In this document: positions 22,794 to 34,303 of the stretch, one piece after another | Position numbering within the stretch: the stretch's first letter is position 1 | Layout: every line of letters starts with the position of its first letter | Source: Byssothecium circinans | Taxonomy: Eukaryota; Ascomycota; Dothideomycetes; Pleosporales; Massarinaceae | Length of the DNA stretch: 64,000 bases | Direction: 5' to 3' | Assembly: GCA_010015675.1 (NCBI GenBank) | Contig: ML976988.1 | Location: 230,573-294,572 of the forward strand | Position numbers and translations under genes: made by a program | The notes under the pieces: model-generated | What the model was told of the DNA's origin: nothing | The model's database searches: none | What the model saw: the letters and a program-made list of their open reading frames with translations, nothing else

Positions 22794-23548
22794 AGTAAGG
22801 TTGTTATATTATGAAGAGATCAATTAACGTAAAGCACCATCGAACCGCTCAAAATTCCTTAGCGGAAAATCAAATATTCAACCTTTAATAACAATTTAAA
22901 TACTAGAGCTATTTTCTAATCAACTGCTATTGTACCAAAGTAGCTCGGACCTTCCGAAGCCATTGTTCCGAACTCGGAACATGTACTAGTCCCAAATTCG
23001 AATATCTGCTATTCTTGTGCCCATGTCGGACCTTCTTCTCGTGTTGGGTCGTCCCTATCATTCCGACGTCCTGCCGTTAGTCCCAACAGTCGTGATATAA
23101 GTGGGTATCAGCGGCCCGTCTTCTCCTTTCCAAGCACGACGCATGCGACGCTCAAATGTCATAGCAAACTATGCATCTTTGCGACGGCGGCAAGGCCCGA
23201 AACGACATATGCCAGCTCAACATCACTTGTACCCGGGTCCACTACACAGGCCGTGCATTGATAATGTTTTGAGGTTGCATGATAGGGGGTACCATGGTAC
23301 TGCATGACGGCATGAAGTAAAGGGCGTGGATACATTCTGAAGGCGACATACAGAATGGAGAAAGGGAGTCGGCACGATTGAAGGTTGACGTGGTACGGCC
23401 TGACAAGTGACAGCGGCGAAATGCCTGCTAGCATGAATTGTTCATTATCGAGTATCCGCCGTCCTCCGCTGCACATACATATAAGGACTTGGAGAGACAG
23501 TGTGCAAAAAAGATACCAGTACTCTTTCCGTAATCCATCCCAATCACA
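22794..23548. other. Intergenic, promoter of the esterase gene
   Basis: 755 bp between two plus-strand genes, AT-rich at 22800-22930. A CATATATA-like TATA motif near 23480 lies about 70 bp before the esterase start. No gene seen. Confidence 0.5.
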
Positions 23549-24624
23549 ATGAAGACGACAACCCTCCTCTCTTCCCTCGCCCTCGCCCACTCACTGGGTA
23601 TCGCTTCGGCTAAAGCAAGCGCCGGGTGTGGCAAAACCCTACCAGCAGGTTTAACACCTGGTGGACCGTCTCAGAATCTTACGCTAGAATCCGAATCTCA
23701 AATCAACTCGACTATCACAAGGGCGTTTCGGACTTATTTGCCCGAACAATTCTCGGCGAATAACGATAATGCTAAACCGCTTATTCTCGCCTTCCATGGC
23801 CAATTGCAGCCGGCGCGGTCCATGGAGACGATCACAAATCTTTCAGCGCCGTTCTTCAACAGAGAAGCGGTTGTGGTTTATCCGGAAGGGCTGTTTTATC
23901 AATCGGTAGGCGGAGTAAGTCGTCCGCTTCTTTCCGAAGGTCTGACACTGATACATACCAGCAACAATGGCTTGGGGATCCGGCGGCGTCTCCGTCGTCA
24001 GTGGTTGATGATCGCATCTTCGCCGAAGAGCTTCTTGACTATGTCACATCTTCCTTCTGTATCGACGAACAACGCATTTACGTGACTGGGCTGTCCAACG
24101 GCGGTGGACTCGCCAACCTCCTCGCTTGTAGTCCTACCCTAAATCGCCGCATCGCAGCCTTCGCAACCGTAGCAGCAGCTCACTACACCGATGCCGCGCT
24201 CACCGAGCCTCTCTTCGGTGCCGGCTGTGATCCACAACTTCAAAACGGTCGGTATCTCCCCATAATGGAAATGCACGGCTTGAACGACTCTGTCATCGCC
24301 TACGATGGGGACAATTCGCCCGCGCCGCCTACCATTCCGCTCGGCGAATGGGTCAACGCATGGATCGACAGGGAACGCTGTGGGAGCATGCAAACCTCAA
24401 CAGAGTCTCTCGAGGGAGGAAATGTCACAAGATCGGCGATGACTTGTGGTCGTGCGAGAGATCTTGTTGTCCATTATGCGATTAATAACTTCGGGCACGG
24501 ATGGCCGGCAACGCTGTGGCAGGGTCAGCCTTTTGAGCAGTTGAGGTTGGGCCCGACGACGTGGAATGCGACGAGTGTGATTGTGGAGTGGTTTAATAAG
24601 TGGACGTTGGATGCGAGTGCGTAG
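23549..24624 (+). CDS. Secreted feruloyl-esterase/PHB-depolymerase-type alpha/beta hydrolase (CE1-like)
   Basis: Exons are 23549..23914 and 23962..24624 (342 aa). The intron (47 bp, GTAAGT donor, TCTGACA branch) falls between codons. A signal peptide is clear (MKTTTLLSSLALAHSLGIASA, cleavage near residue 21). The oxyanion region LILAFHG (about 76-82) and the nucleophile motif GLSNGGG (Ser at about residue 164) match the LpqC/FaeD-type esterase family. HGLNDSVIAYDG probably provides the acid and GHGWP the His. Several N-glycosylation sites (NLT, NST, NLS, NAT) agree with secretion. Known relatives release ferulic acid from arabinoxylan or act on related esters. The exact substrate is an inference. 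Confidence 0.83.
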
Positions 24625-25183
24625 AGTAGATAGATAGCCCAGGTACCTAGGCAGCGGTAGTACCGAGTTGCTAAATCCCAGGCTTTTCCAGTTGGAAGAG
24701 TTGAGACGACGATACAAATTGCTTTTCCTTGCTTTGTGCAATGTGGAGAGCCGTAAATAGGGCTGCTTCTCATCCGCACCGCCACATCTGATAGGCTGTC
24801 CGAGGGCGGGGCAATATGGTGATGAAACAAAGAAACCCGTGATCTCGCGGCTGTTACCTGGCCAACGCAGCTTATCTAAATAAACGCCCAAGCCACCATC
24901 AATGACCACCCGGCCGCACGCACTGTCAACCCCGAACTCCACCTCCAGTATTGCATCACCATCTACACCACACAATTCGCCGTCTGGCAGGTCTCTTCAC
25001 TACCTCTACTGCATCGACGCGCTTTTTTCTCAAGCGCATCCCCACCAACCGCGACCGAGCGCCCGCCACGACAACGTACACACCTGCATTCCTCGCTTGA
25101 CTGCTCCCCCACTTGCACGCAGATCATCGTGCATGCGCGCTTGATTCCTCACGACGAGCCCGCTGGGAGGCTGCAAAGTCAAT
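24625..25183. other. Intergenic, promoter of ase1
   Basis: 559 bp between the esterase stop and the Ase1 start. C-rich toward the 3' end, as in many fungal 5' leaders. No other gene seen. Confidence 0.5.
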
Positions 25184-27513
25184 ATGGACACCAGCTACCT
25201 GGCCCAGCAAGTCACCACCATCATCGGCCAGCTGCACGGCCTGTTCGACGAGATTGGCGTTCCCAGTCATGAGCGGGACTCGCGCGAGGCAGAGGTAAGA
25301 CTGCAACAGTATGTATAGCTTCGCCGGATACTGACGCGCGTCAGCTCTTCTCTGCGCTCTCCGAAACGCTTCACAATCAGCTTAAGCAGGTGACGACAGA
25401 GAAGCATGAAATGACCGAGGAGGCTGAGCGCCTGGTCAACGCGATCAGGCAGATGGAGGCCTCGTTGACAGACAACAAGCCTGACCCAAATAATCCGAAT
25501 GACAGCATCGCAATTACCTACCCGTTGACGCGCTGCATGAAAGAGCTCAAGGCCAAACACAGCCACATCAGCCAGCTGCACCGCGATCGATGGGAGGAAG
25601 TCAAGAGTCAGTACACTCTTTTCGCGCAAGACACACCTTACTGACGTATCGCAGAGCTCGTCCAAGCGTTTGAGTCGTACGCATCACACCTCGAATCGGC
25701 TTTCGTCCAGATCAAACTCCCCCCGACCTCCGGCGCAAGCGTCTCTCCCAACTTCGACATGTCGCCATCCTTTGTCGCATCGCTCGACCAGGAGTTCACC
25801 CGCGTATATGAGGAGTACGAACGCCGAAAGAACACCGTGCAGGTGCTATCCCAGGAGATTATTCAGTTGTGGGCCGAGCTGGGAACACCACAGGCGCAGA
25901 CGGACAGTGCTATCATCCAGCACTATCGTGACGCGCCTGAACAGCTGGGCCTGCACAAGGACGACATTGCTCAGCTCAAGGCTAAGAAGGAGCGGCTCGT
26001 AGAAGAGAAGCGCGGACGCGAACGAAGGCTGGGCCAACTTCGGTCCACTATCGAAGATCTTTGGGAGCGACTTGGCATTGAGCAGTCTGAGCGCAAGCAG
26101 TTCCTGGCTAACAATCGGGGCTGTGGCCTGCGCACTATCAATGAGTTCGAAGATGAGCTCGCCAGGCTCAACGAACTTAAGCGCCAGAACCTTCACTTGT
26201 TCGTTGAGGAGGCGCGCGTCAAGTTGCAGGAACTCTGGGACGCTCTGTACTTCTCAGAAGAGGAGATGCTGGACTTCGCTCCCGCATTCTCCGATGTTTG
26301 CAGCGACGCGCTTTTGTCTGCCCATGAAGCTGAGATTGTCCGCTTGGAAGCCCTCAAAGAGCAGCGACTGCCCATCCTTCAAAAGATCGACCGCCACCGT
26401 GAACTCGTGAAAGAGCGCGATGACCTGCAACAATCGAGCCAGGATGCTTCTCGTTTGATGGGCCGCGGGAATAAGGGAGAGAGGCGCGATCCAGGAAAGC
26501 TACTCCGAGAAGAAAAGATGCGGAAGCGTATCGCCAAGGAGCTGCCCAAAATTGAAGCTGAATTGAAGAAGACACTTGAGAGGTGGGAGGATGAATACGG
26601 TCGTCCTTTCCTTGTGCTCGGCGACCGTTACTTGGACGACCTGTATGCCTCTGCGCCAATGGCTCCTCCGCCGCGATCGAAGACACCCTCTGTTGCGCCC
26701 ATGCCTGCTAAGCAACCACCCAAGGCTGCTCCTCCGAGCCGTCCTGCTACTGCTCGTGGCGCTCCTCCGAGTCGGTCAAAGACGCCAGTTAGCAACTTCG
26801 GTGCCAGCGTATCGCGCAATCCTTTTGCCAGCTCCATGTCCGCAGCTTCTTCTGGCCCGAAGAGTCCATCCAAGATTCCATCCCGAGCACCACTGAAGAG
26901 TATGCCACATGGCGGCAACTCACCTGAGCGACGGACTGATACACTTCAGCGTGAAAGCTCTACCATCCGGAAGATGCCCCCGCCAATGGCGCCTCCGCCG
27001 CGGATGAAGGACCTCTTTGTTCCTCCAGAGCCCGTTGCAACACCTGTCAATCGCTTCGACTTTAACCGTGGGCGGAGCGAGAGTATCGTTCGTCAAGTCC
27101 CACCCGAGGATCCTTACGATGATCGCAGCTTCATGTCACAAACAATGCGCGGAGGCTATACGCCTTCATACGCTCCTCCTCCGCAAGCGAGCAGTAGGCA
27201 GATCTCCAACACTTCTTCGAATGGTACCGCGATGACAGTTCAATCTGGCTCCGAGAACTGGGAGACATATAGTGAACGTTCGGACGAGCCACCGGAGCGT
27301 GACGTGGACTTGCACTATTTTCGCCAGCAGGCTGCGCGTAACAAGCGATTCACCCCCGATGGTGGACATGCCGCCTCGCCTCGTTCAGTCCATGGCAAGA
27401 AGATAAGGAGCGTGCGACCTGTCGACAGTGACTACATGGTGCAAGATGGAGAACATATGGTACGGGTTGTCGACGGGAGCGAAGCAGGATGGACCGATGA
27501 AGGCGACTACTGA
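25184..27513 (+). CDS. ase1: Ase1/PRC1/MAP65-family anaphase spindle elongation protein
   Basis: Non-motor protein that bundles antiparallel microtubules at the spindle midzone and in cytokinesis. Exons are 25184..25294, 25345..25606 and 25655..27513. Introns are 50 and 48 bp (donors GTAAGA, GTCAGT) and join in phase to give 743 aa. The first exon is only 37 codons. Helical rod segments start at MDTSYLAQQVTTIIGQLHGL. The conserved MAP65 spectrin-like region runs from about residue 110 to 500, with LWERLGIEQSER, NLHLFVEEARVKLQELWDAL and the family signature DEYGRPFLVLGDRYLDDL. The C-terminal third is disordered, basic and Pro/Ser-rich with SKTP motifs (candidate CDK sites: SKTPSV, SKTPVS), as in known Ase1 proteins whose binding is controlled by CDK phosphorylation. 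Confidence 0.92.
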
Positions 27514-29583
27514 TCTCCACGTTGACGCAAGCATTTCTCCAAAACGACGACCTACGCTTGATGAACCACGTCTTGATGGATATTCTAATGTCTTCTACCG
27601 TCCTGGATACGCCTTCCAACGATTGGGTACGTTGGAAAGCCGCTTAGGACCCTGCATCGATGACTCACGGCTGCATCTGCATTTCTTCCTTTTCACGCTG
27701 CCGTGTGCATCCCTTTCCACTCTTCTCAACTCGGTTGTTTCTCTTCATTGTAATTCATTGCATTGGCCTTGGCGGTCTGCGTCTCGATGGTTTTGCTTCT
27801 TCCTCACCTTCTACACGACTAGTCGGGAGAATTGCCACATACCATATACCGAAGCGAGCTGCTCAAACATTTTCCTCGTTACACAGTGTAGATGAGTGGT
27901 AGATTCTGAAGGATCATCCCGTCTTGTCGGGAGCGGCGGCTGGTCGTTGCTCAATTTTCTTCTCTTCACTACTACCAGTTCTGAGCGTTTATTTCCCTCT
28001 CTACGTACATCATGGCGAACGGCGTCCAAACAGTGTTGGCACAAGCGCGGCACAGTAAGGAATGGACCAGACCCTGCATTGGTTTTCCCGTCGCCGCGGG
28101 CCTTGTTCCTATTTTTTGTTTAATTATATTGCTTCGAGTGGGGAGGTGCTTTTGGGTTGGGAGGGCGGTGTGTTCTGTCTACCTGCTTCATCGGTATTGG
28201 CAGATGAGGAAGAGAGGCGGTTGCGCAAGCGAGGTGAGTTGGACAGCTGTACTAGTAGTGGAAGACACAAACGACGATGATTTCCCTGATGATGAAGGAG
28301 CGAATACAAAAGTATCTTACCAAAGTGCCGCTCATGCATCCTATGTGACGGTGAATGTCTGCTGGTCCCGTGATTCTTGATCTCCCGAGGCCTGTCGAGG
28401 TCACGCAGAGGTTGATCTGACGTCTGTAGGCACATCTCGGGCGGTCGCAAGCAGCGGCTGCTGTGAGCTTATCTCCACCCGATGCAAGACGCAGCTGCTC
28501 GATGCAGAATGGCGTCCTGTGGGGTAGGCAGGGGGGTGCGTGGAGATGCAGATGGTGGTGTTATGGTGCTGCACGGAAGGCTTGTGTGCATTGGGGGTAG
28601 ATAAGCATCTGGTCTCTCACAGGCTCTCGGAAGAATAATGAGATAGGTATCGATGGCGGTGGCGCTGGCCGGTGCCATTCCCGTCAATCGAATCTTCAAG
28701 ATGTGATTCACACATCACTTATTGCAGCAGCTGAGTACTCCGTATTTGGATCGTATTTTCTCTTGTGCTTGATTCGGAACAGGGAGATATCAAAAGTGGG
28801 TTGGGCTGGCTTGATGCTGGTGTGCTGTACGTGGGGCGTCATATTTACACCCTTGAATTAAGTCTTCAGCCCTGCAGATCGTGGAGGGACCCAAGCACCA
28901 ATGAGAAGAGGCCGGAATAGGCCCGATCGTGACTTGTTTGCTGGACAAGTTCCCGTTGCGAGACATGACGGGTCGGCGGCGACAGGCCACATGGGATGGA
29001 AAGGGACGGAAAAGAAGACAGTTGGCGTTGTGGGTGCGCACGATGATGGGGCAACGTGGAGGCTTGAGAAGGGCCGAGGAGGGTCATTTGTAGCGGTGCC
29101 TGAGCTAGACGGGGATTCTTGTCATGTTGATTAACGTGTCACGTTGGACCGAAAATGGTCGTGTGTGGACTCCCCACGCGACCGACTCGGGTCGATTGTT
29201 CTTGTTCTTTATCAGAGGCCTGATAGACACTGGACAGCTGAGGTCATCTCTTATCGCCGCTTCAGCCGTCACATGTACTGTACGACTGCAACTCTACAGT
29301 CCACGTCCACATCTTCTCTTCCACCATCATCGCCTTCCTCCTGAATATCTTCAATAACATTAATCCCCATTTCCAACCCTGTTAACCGGCACGCTCGGCG
29401 GCGTCTCCACCCATGTCGCTGCGAATGTACCGAATCCTCGTGCGCTCGCCGTCCAATCCCATACCAGCAATAACGTAAACCTTCGGCCTCAGCACTACCT
29501 AACGTCAGAGCCACGTTTTGACTTGACCCGCCCAGGAACCCGTCACGAGTCTTCATCGCTTAAGGCCCACCCGCGTCTTCACG
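27514..29583. other. Intergenic, 2.1 kb
   Basis: Open frames up to about 120 codons (for example 28012-28380) have no recognisable domain or splice support. It includes the 3' flank of ase1 and the promoter of the 29584 gene. One TACTCCGTA motif lies at 28736-28744. Confidence 0.5.
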
Positions 29584-31119
29584 ATGATGGTGCCAAGATC
29601 ATTCACCTACTCTTCCCATCACTCCTCGCCATCTTCGTCTCCTCCCCGAACCTCGTCGGAAAAGATGGGAATGCGAAAGGCGAGAGCATCGCCAGTACCT
29701 AGACGATTTCCAACATCCCAACCACCGCCATCATCAACATCTTCTATGGAGGAGAGACAAGTCTCGCGTGCGCCAGAAGCAACCCCCAAAGCAACTGTGC
29801 CTGCAGCTATGCCTGCAGCAACGCCTCCTATGCATTCGAAGCCCGTCGTTATTCCGCCTCGCGCGCCCTCTCGAACTGGGACCGCACCGTCAACACAGAC
29901 TCTACGAGCACGAGGACATAATGGAGGCAGGCCACAGCGCGTACCGAAGACCCACAAGCCCGAAGCGATTCCGCCGGCCGTCGCTGCATTACTAGCTGTC
30001 ACCGAGATTCCGAAGATACCAACGCGACGAAGACAGGGCTCTTCGAAGGATAGGAGGATTTCCATGGACGAACTGATCCAGGAGTGGAAGCAGGATGAGA
30101 CTGAGTTGGCGCCTTCTCTGGTAGGGTCGCCGCTGGACTTGCTTCTAGGGCGCGTGGACGAGTCGGAGGATGAATACGGCAGCTTGGCTAGCCTGGATCA
30201 AGAGAAGGAAAGCGTGTCCATGACGTCTAGGTCTATTTCGAGCGAGTCACTATCTACAATACCGCCGTCCTTGGATACCGACGCCCCTTCATTCATGTCC
30301 AACTGGGACAATATTAGCACGCCTGAATCATACAGACAACGATCCCTATCGGAACGTCGAGAAAAGTTGGTATCATCCCCACCGAAAGAAGACTGCGTCC
30401 TAGACCACCCTCTGCTGTATCTCAACCCGGAAGACCACGAAAACATCACCGACCTTGAGATCCCAGACATTGTTACCACACCTGCGCCCTCGTCCGAAAG
30501 GTTCAACTCGTTCAAGTCCAACCTAACCGCCTCGTTCCAGGCACTTAAAACCGCCGCAAAGTCATTCTCAAATTTCACAGCACCTAGTGTACCTCCAGAC
30601 GATCTCCTTACCCGCTCCCTCCTCTCCTCAAAATTTACCAGCGAAATGCGACCAAAGCAGATGCAAGGCCTGCCTTCACCAGCCCTCCGACGCTACCTAA
30701 ATCCCCAACCTACCTCCATCTCTCCCACCGAACTCTCTATGCAACTACACGACTCGCTCATGCTTGACATCGATGAAGAAACCGCCGCACCCATGATCCA
30801 AATGCAAACCTACGAACGACGCGGCCGCTCCAAACGGCGCCGAAAAGGAACCGATCCCTTTTCCGAAGCCGGCAGAGCTTCCTCACCATCTCCGCCGGTC
30901 CGACAACGCGAACCGAGAGAAAACGGCGATTTCCTCCGAGTCATCGTGTTGGAGATGAACATGCGTCGCGTCGGCAAGTTGGATGCAAAAGCGGTCGGCA
31001 AAGCACGCATCTGGTTGCCTCCGAGAAAATTGGGTGCGAGTTCGAAAATGCCAGAGTCGGAAAAAGGCGAGGTGCCGGATCGATGGGTCGCAACTCTGGC
31101 GGGGGAGATTGATGGGTGA
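29584..31119 (+). CDS. Disordered fungal protein with conserved-looking C-terminal block, unknown function
   Basis: Single exon, 511 aa, starting at the first of two adjacent ATGs. The first 130 residues are Ser/Pro/Thr-rich. Residues about 140-165 are basic with SMDELIQEW. The middle is acidic and Ser-rich with several SPP/TP sites, then a short helical piece (FNSFKSNLTASFQALKTAAK). The C-terminal 100 residues carry a basic cluster RRGRSKRRRKG (possible nuclear signal) and a compact block (GDFLRVIVLEMNMRRVGKLD, then GKARIWLPPRK and VPDRWVA). I believe this block recurs in uncharacterised fungal proteins, but I cannot name a family. Confidence 0.75.
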   Translation: MMVPRSFTYSSHHSSPSSSPPRTSSEKMGMRKARASPVPRRFPTSQPPPSSTSSMEERQVSRAPEATPKATVPAAMPAATPPMHSKPVVIPPRAPSRTGTAPSTQTLRARGHNGGRPQRVPKTHKPEAIPPAVAALLAVTEIPKIPTRRRQGSSKDRRISMDELIQEWKQDETELAPSLVGSPLDLLLGRVDESEDEYGSLASLDQEKESVSMTSRSISSESLSTIPPSLDTDAPSFMSNWDNISTPESYRQRSLSERREKLVSSPPKEDCVLDHPLLYLNPEDHENITDLEIPDIVTTPAPSSERFNSFKSNLTASFQALKTAAKSFSNFTAPSVPPDDLLTRSLLSSKFTSEMRPKQMQGLPSPALRRYLNPQPTSISPTELSMQLHDSLMLDIDEETAAPMIQMQTYERRGRSKRRRKGTDPFSEAGRASSPSPPVRQREPRENGDFLRVIVLEMNMRRVGKLDAKAVGKARIWLPPRKLGASSKMPESEKGEVPDRWVATLAGEIDG

Positions 31120-31392
31120 TGACAATATCTTCGAGACCGTTGGGCAGAGATGCATACGGAGTGCAGACCATCGCATTATTCCCTTGCTCAACAAACTTGA
31201 GAAATCAGGATGCATCTTCCGCCCCTACGTCAGCCAATGCAAGACCCTGAAGTCGATCACGAACCCTGCATCTCCTCGGCCGCCGCCGCCGCCGCCTCGC
31301 AGCACATGACCACAGCACTGACGAAGCATGACCGTCGGTCTTTCCCTCGGTGCCTTGGGACTTCCGGGCTGGGCCGACGAATAACGCTTATT

Positions 31393-31950
31393 CTAGATGA
31401 ACACTAGTCTCTCGACAGCAGGACCACCTTCACCAGAATCCTCAACACACGCGCCAGCGCCGCGACGATAACTACGTACGACACCCATCAAGACAGTCAC
31501 TACAGAGTATTTTTCTCGTATTTGTGGACCAAGAAATCTCCCAAGCGACAACGCATGTTGCAATCCGGCGTTTTTGCGCTGGAAGAAAACCTGCATCGTT
31601 CCTGCATCCTCCACCGTTTGAGCCAATTGGAAATTCAAAGGATTTTCGGCCCAAATAATGGGCACCGCCATTCGTGGGGTAAATCCCGGCGCTGTGGGTG
31701 GATCCGCCGTCTGACCGGTAGATGTCGGAAGTTCACGTAACGAACGCGTGCGGTGTACTCCGTAACAGCTGGTCTTTGGTATTGGAAGGACCCTTGGGTC
31801 GTTCGGAGAGGCTTCCGAGATTGTTTTCGGGAGGGAGGCGGTGAAGAGGGAGATCTCGGGAGAATGTGGATCGCTTGGGGGTTCTGGGGTTGAAGAGTTG
31901 GAGAGTGTGCAATTTTTGTTGTTACTACTTGGTTTAGACGGCGTTGGTTT
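31393..31950 (-). other. 185-codon open frame without an upstream ATG (possible exon or gene remnant)
   Basis: Read on the minus strand from just after a TAA at 31951-31953 to a stop at 31393. The first ATG is at 31671, leaving 92 codons from it. The translated composition (many Pro, Ser and Thr, then PRMAVPIIWAENPLNFQLAQ) looks more like protein than noise. It could be a terminal exon of a gene whose first exon I cannot define, or a remnant. No family recognised. Confidence 0.35.
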
Positions 31951-32988
31951 TTAGAATCTGGGTGGATCTGACAACAGAGTGAGCGAGCGACTGGATTGAT
32001 TTGGTTGATTGATACATTGATTGAGCAATATGTCGGTCAAGAGCTGATTCGATATTGGGGCTTTAGATACGCGTAGCATAGCATAGCACAGCATAGCATA
32101 GTTGGTATATGTATTGAATTGATCTCTTCTCTTTCATCTATTCGCTTTGCTCTTGTAGAGCAACACATCCCACATCCTTCTATGCGGATGATATTGTTAT
32201 CCAGCTCAGATGAGCGCACTCAACGAGCATGAACGCAAACTATGTACTCCAGCGCTACAAATTCCAATCCCCAAGAAGACCTCCCCCTTTCTAAGATAAC
32301 CAAAAACATGCCGATCAATCCATGAGGGTGCTGTATGGGTATCTTAAGCCAAGTATGGAGATATTCAGTAATAAAATAATCCTCACTAAAGCTCATTATT
32401 TCAGGTGAATCTTTGTCGACCTGCGGGGCGGAGCATCTATCTTTGATTTTCACCACGACTAATCAGCGGCACAAAACCCGCAATTAGATGCAGTATCCCA
32501 CACGATGAGTGAGAAGGCTTCAACTGGCATAAGAGGATTTACGTGCTCAGGTGATCTTCCTCCTTCGAATTCGAATTCGACGGAGATGACGGGGTCGAAA
32601 TGGTTTGATACGCTGGAGCTGTTTGGCGTTTGCGAACTAAGGGCTCGGGTCTCCTTTAGGGTTCAGCTGGAGTTGACAATGGGGGTGGTAAGTGGTCACA
32701 CGGCTATCAGCTGAAGCCCTGGTAGCAAAGATCTAAATAAACCACGCCTTGGATGTAGGCAAGCGGATTACTTAGATGAGGTAGATAGATTGAGTTAGGA
32801 AGAGATTCTTTGCACTGAGGTGTGGTACGTACTTCGGACGTGTCATACCCTAGGTGAGCTTGTGTACAGTACGACTTCAACTTCAAGTCCGACTCAATGA
32901 CAGTCAGTGTAAGTGGAGGTCAAATACTAGTACCGCTCGATGGAACTTCTTGACTCATTCCTCTTCCTCTGGTATGCTACTCCCTGGG

Positions 32989-32996
32989 TATATATA
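32989..32996 (+). promoter_or_regulatory. TATA box candidate
   Basis: TATATATA 118 bp upstream of the ATG at 33114, a usual spacing for an expressed fungal gene. Confidence 0.35.
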
Positions 32997-33113
32997 CGCC
33001 TGTCTTCTCTAGTGTTGTTGGAGTATCCTCCTTCGAAAACTATCGCGTCTTGACTGGGACTTCGCTATCCCTGCCCGACGCCTTTCGAATCAACAAAGGC
33101 AGAAACTGCGCCC

Positions 33114-33287
33114 ATGCACTCTCTGTATCTGACTATGCGCGGAGCCTTTGCCTTCGTTGTATTTCTATGGGTTCCCGCTATCGACGCATCTGAACTCGGC
33201 ATCCCACCTATTGAGAACATCGGCTGCGTCGCCGGTAACCATATTGGGCTGAACCTCCACTACATATCGTTGTTGTGCACATGGTGA
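33114..33287 (+). CDS. Candidate small secreted protein, 57 aa
   Basis: Begins MHSLYLTMRGAFAFVVFLWV, a good signal peptide with likely cleavage near residue 25 (AIDA-S). The mature part would be only about 32 residues with two Cys. A possible intron 33235-33290 (GTAACC donor, GACAG acceptor) would give a 64-aa variant ending at 33364. No homologue recognised. Support comes from the signal peptide and the upstream TATA motif only. It may be a remnant of a longer gene. Confidence 0.25.
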   Translation: MHSLYLTMRGAFAFVVFLWVPAIDASELGIPPIENIGCVAGNHIGLNLHYISLLCTW

Positions 33288-34221
33288 CAGGCGTAACTCT
33301 CAAACCACAAATCCCGATGATTACACAGGTACAGGAAGCAATTACACCAATATGTACCCCTTGAATATATAAAGAAGAAATATGGGCACAAAAGGTAATT
33401 CGAACACCGTCATCATATCCTTCTTTTCTCCGACTTCATGGGCAAAGAAACGCGAAAAGTCGACAACGACGAACAATAACTGCTCAAATCATACTTGTCG
33501 GAAGCAGGATTAGATAAACCAAGCCCTTTACCGGGAAAGAAGCCACTTCACCCTGCGCAATTTGGTGGTTGGGTGCGGGTCAAAGAAAAGTAGCTGCTGG
33601 GGTGCGAGGGAACAATAGTATCAGGAACTAAGAGATCCAGGAACTAGAAACCGGCGGCCTTTGTCCGACCGACATCGTGTCGCCCTCGCGATCAATCTTG
33701 TGCATATTTAGAACCTAACCGTTGGTTGGCACCCGAAAGGGAAAAAGAGGCTCAAGGTAGACTGAAGGATTGTAAGCTGGTTATTCGAGTTAAAGATTGT
33801 TCAACCTGAGGTAGCAGATATGCCATTCTCGTTCCCAATTTCAATACGCGACTGCTTTGAAAGTAAATCCTAATACTACATCCTTTCCAAGATACCCAAC
33901 TTCCATAAAGCATCCGCGAGGCGCTATCGTTGCCGTGATGGTAGCTGGTCCTGGTCGGCATTTAACGGCTGCTAACCAGGATCAGATGACGCAGCCTATC
34001 CCCACTTGTGCACCACATCCCACTTCTAGCTGCAGCCCCCTTGTCCTCACACCAAAAAAGAATTTTTTTCAAAAGTCCACAGCTGCACCAATCCCCGCAA
34101 GCCAGGAATAATCCAGCTAGCTATATATACAAATTACCACCAAAAAAATTCCAATAATCACTACAGGACGTAAGTTACCTCACTGCTCCGCATTATTACA
34201 CAACATCATGCTCATTCTAAA

Positions 34222-34303
34222 CCAGGTGTGGCCCAATGGCAAGGCGCTTGACTACGATTACGGCGTTATCAAGAGATTCCAGGTTCGACCCCTGGCACGT
34301 TCA
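34222..34303 (+). tRNA. tRNA-Arg(ACG)-like gene with 10-nt intron, acceptor stem poorly paired
   Basis: The D arm (GCC-CAATGGCAA-GGC), anticodon stem (CTTGA/TCAAG), T arm (CCAGG-TTCGACC-CCTGG) and a TTTTT terminator at 34306-34310 are all present. The anticodon is ACG at 34254-34256, with a 10-nt intron at 34258-34267 in the standard position after base 37. A box and B box (GGTTCGACC) match consensus. The 5' acceptor CCAGGTG pairs with the 3' CACGTTC at only four of seven positions (three next to the D arm), so the gene may be a pseudogene. Confidence 0.7.

Larger units (their letters stand above)
31951..34221. other. Gene-poor intergenic region
   Basis: 2.3 kb holding only the candidate small secreted protein (33114) with its TATA motif. 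There is a short GCATA-type repeat near 32077-32100 (CATAGCATAGCACAGCATAG), and low-complexity A-rich patches near 34060-34150. No other gene supported. Confidence 0.5.

Noticed and set aside
24397..24975. 192-codon minus-strand frame opposite the esterase gene
   Set aside because: Antisense shadow of a well-supported secreted hydrolase. No domain of its own.
28012..28380. 122-codon frame with a hydrophobic stretch, downstream of ase1
   Set aside because: No homology recognised, no splice or promoter support, and competing frames in the same stretch.
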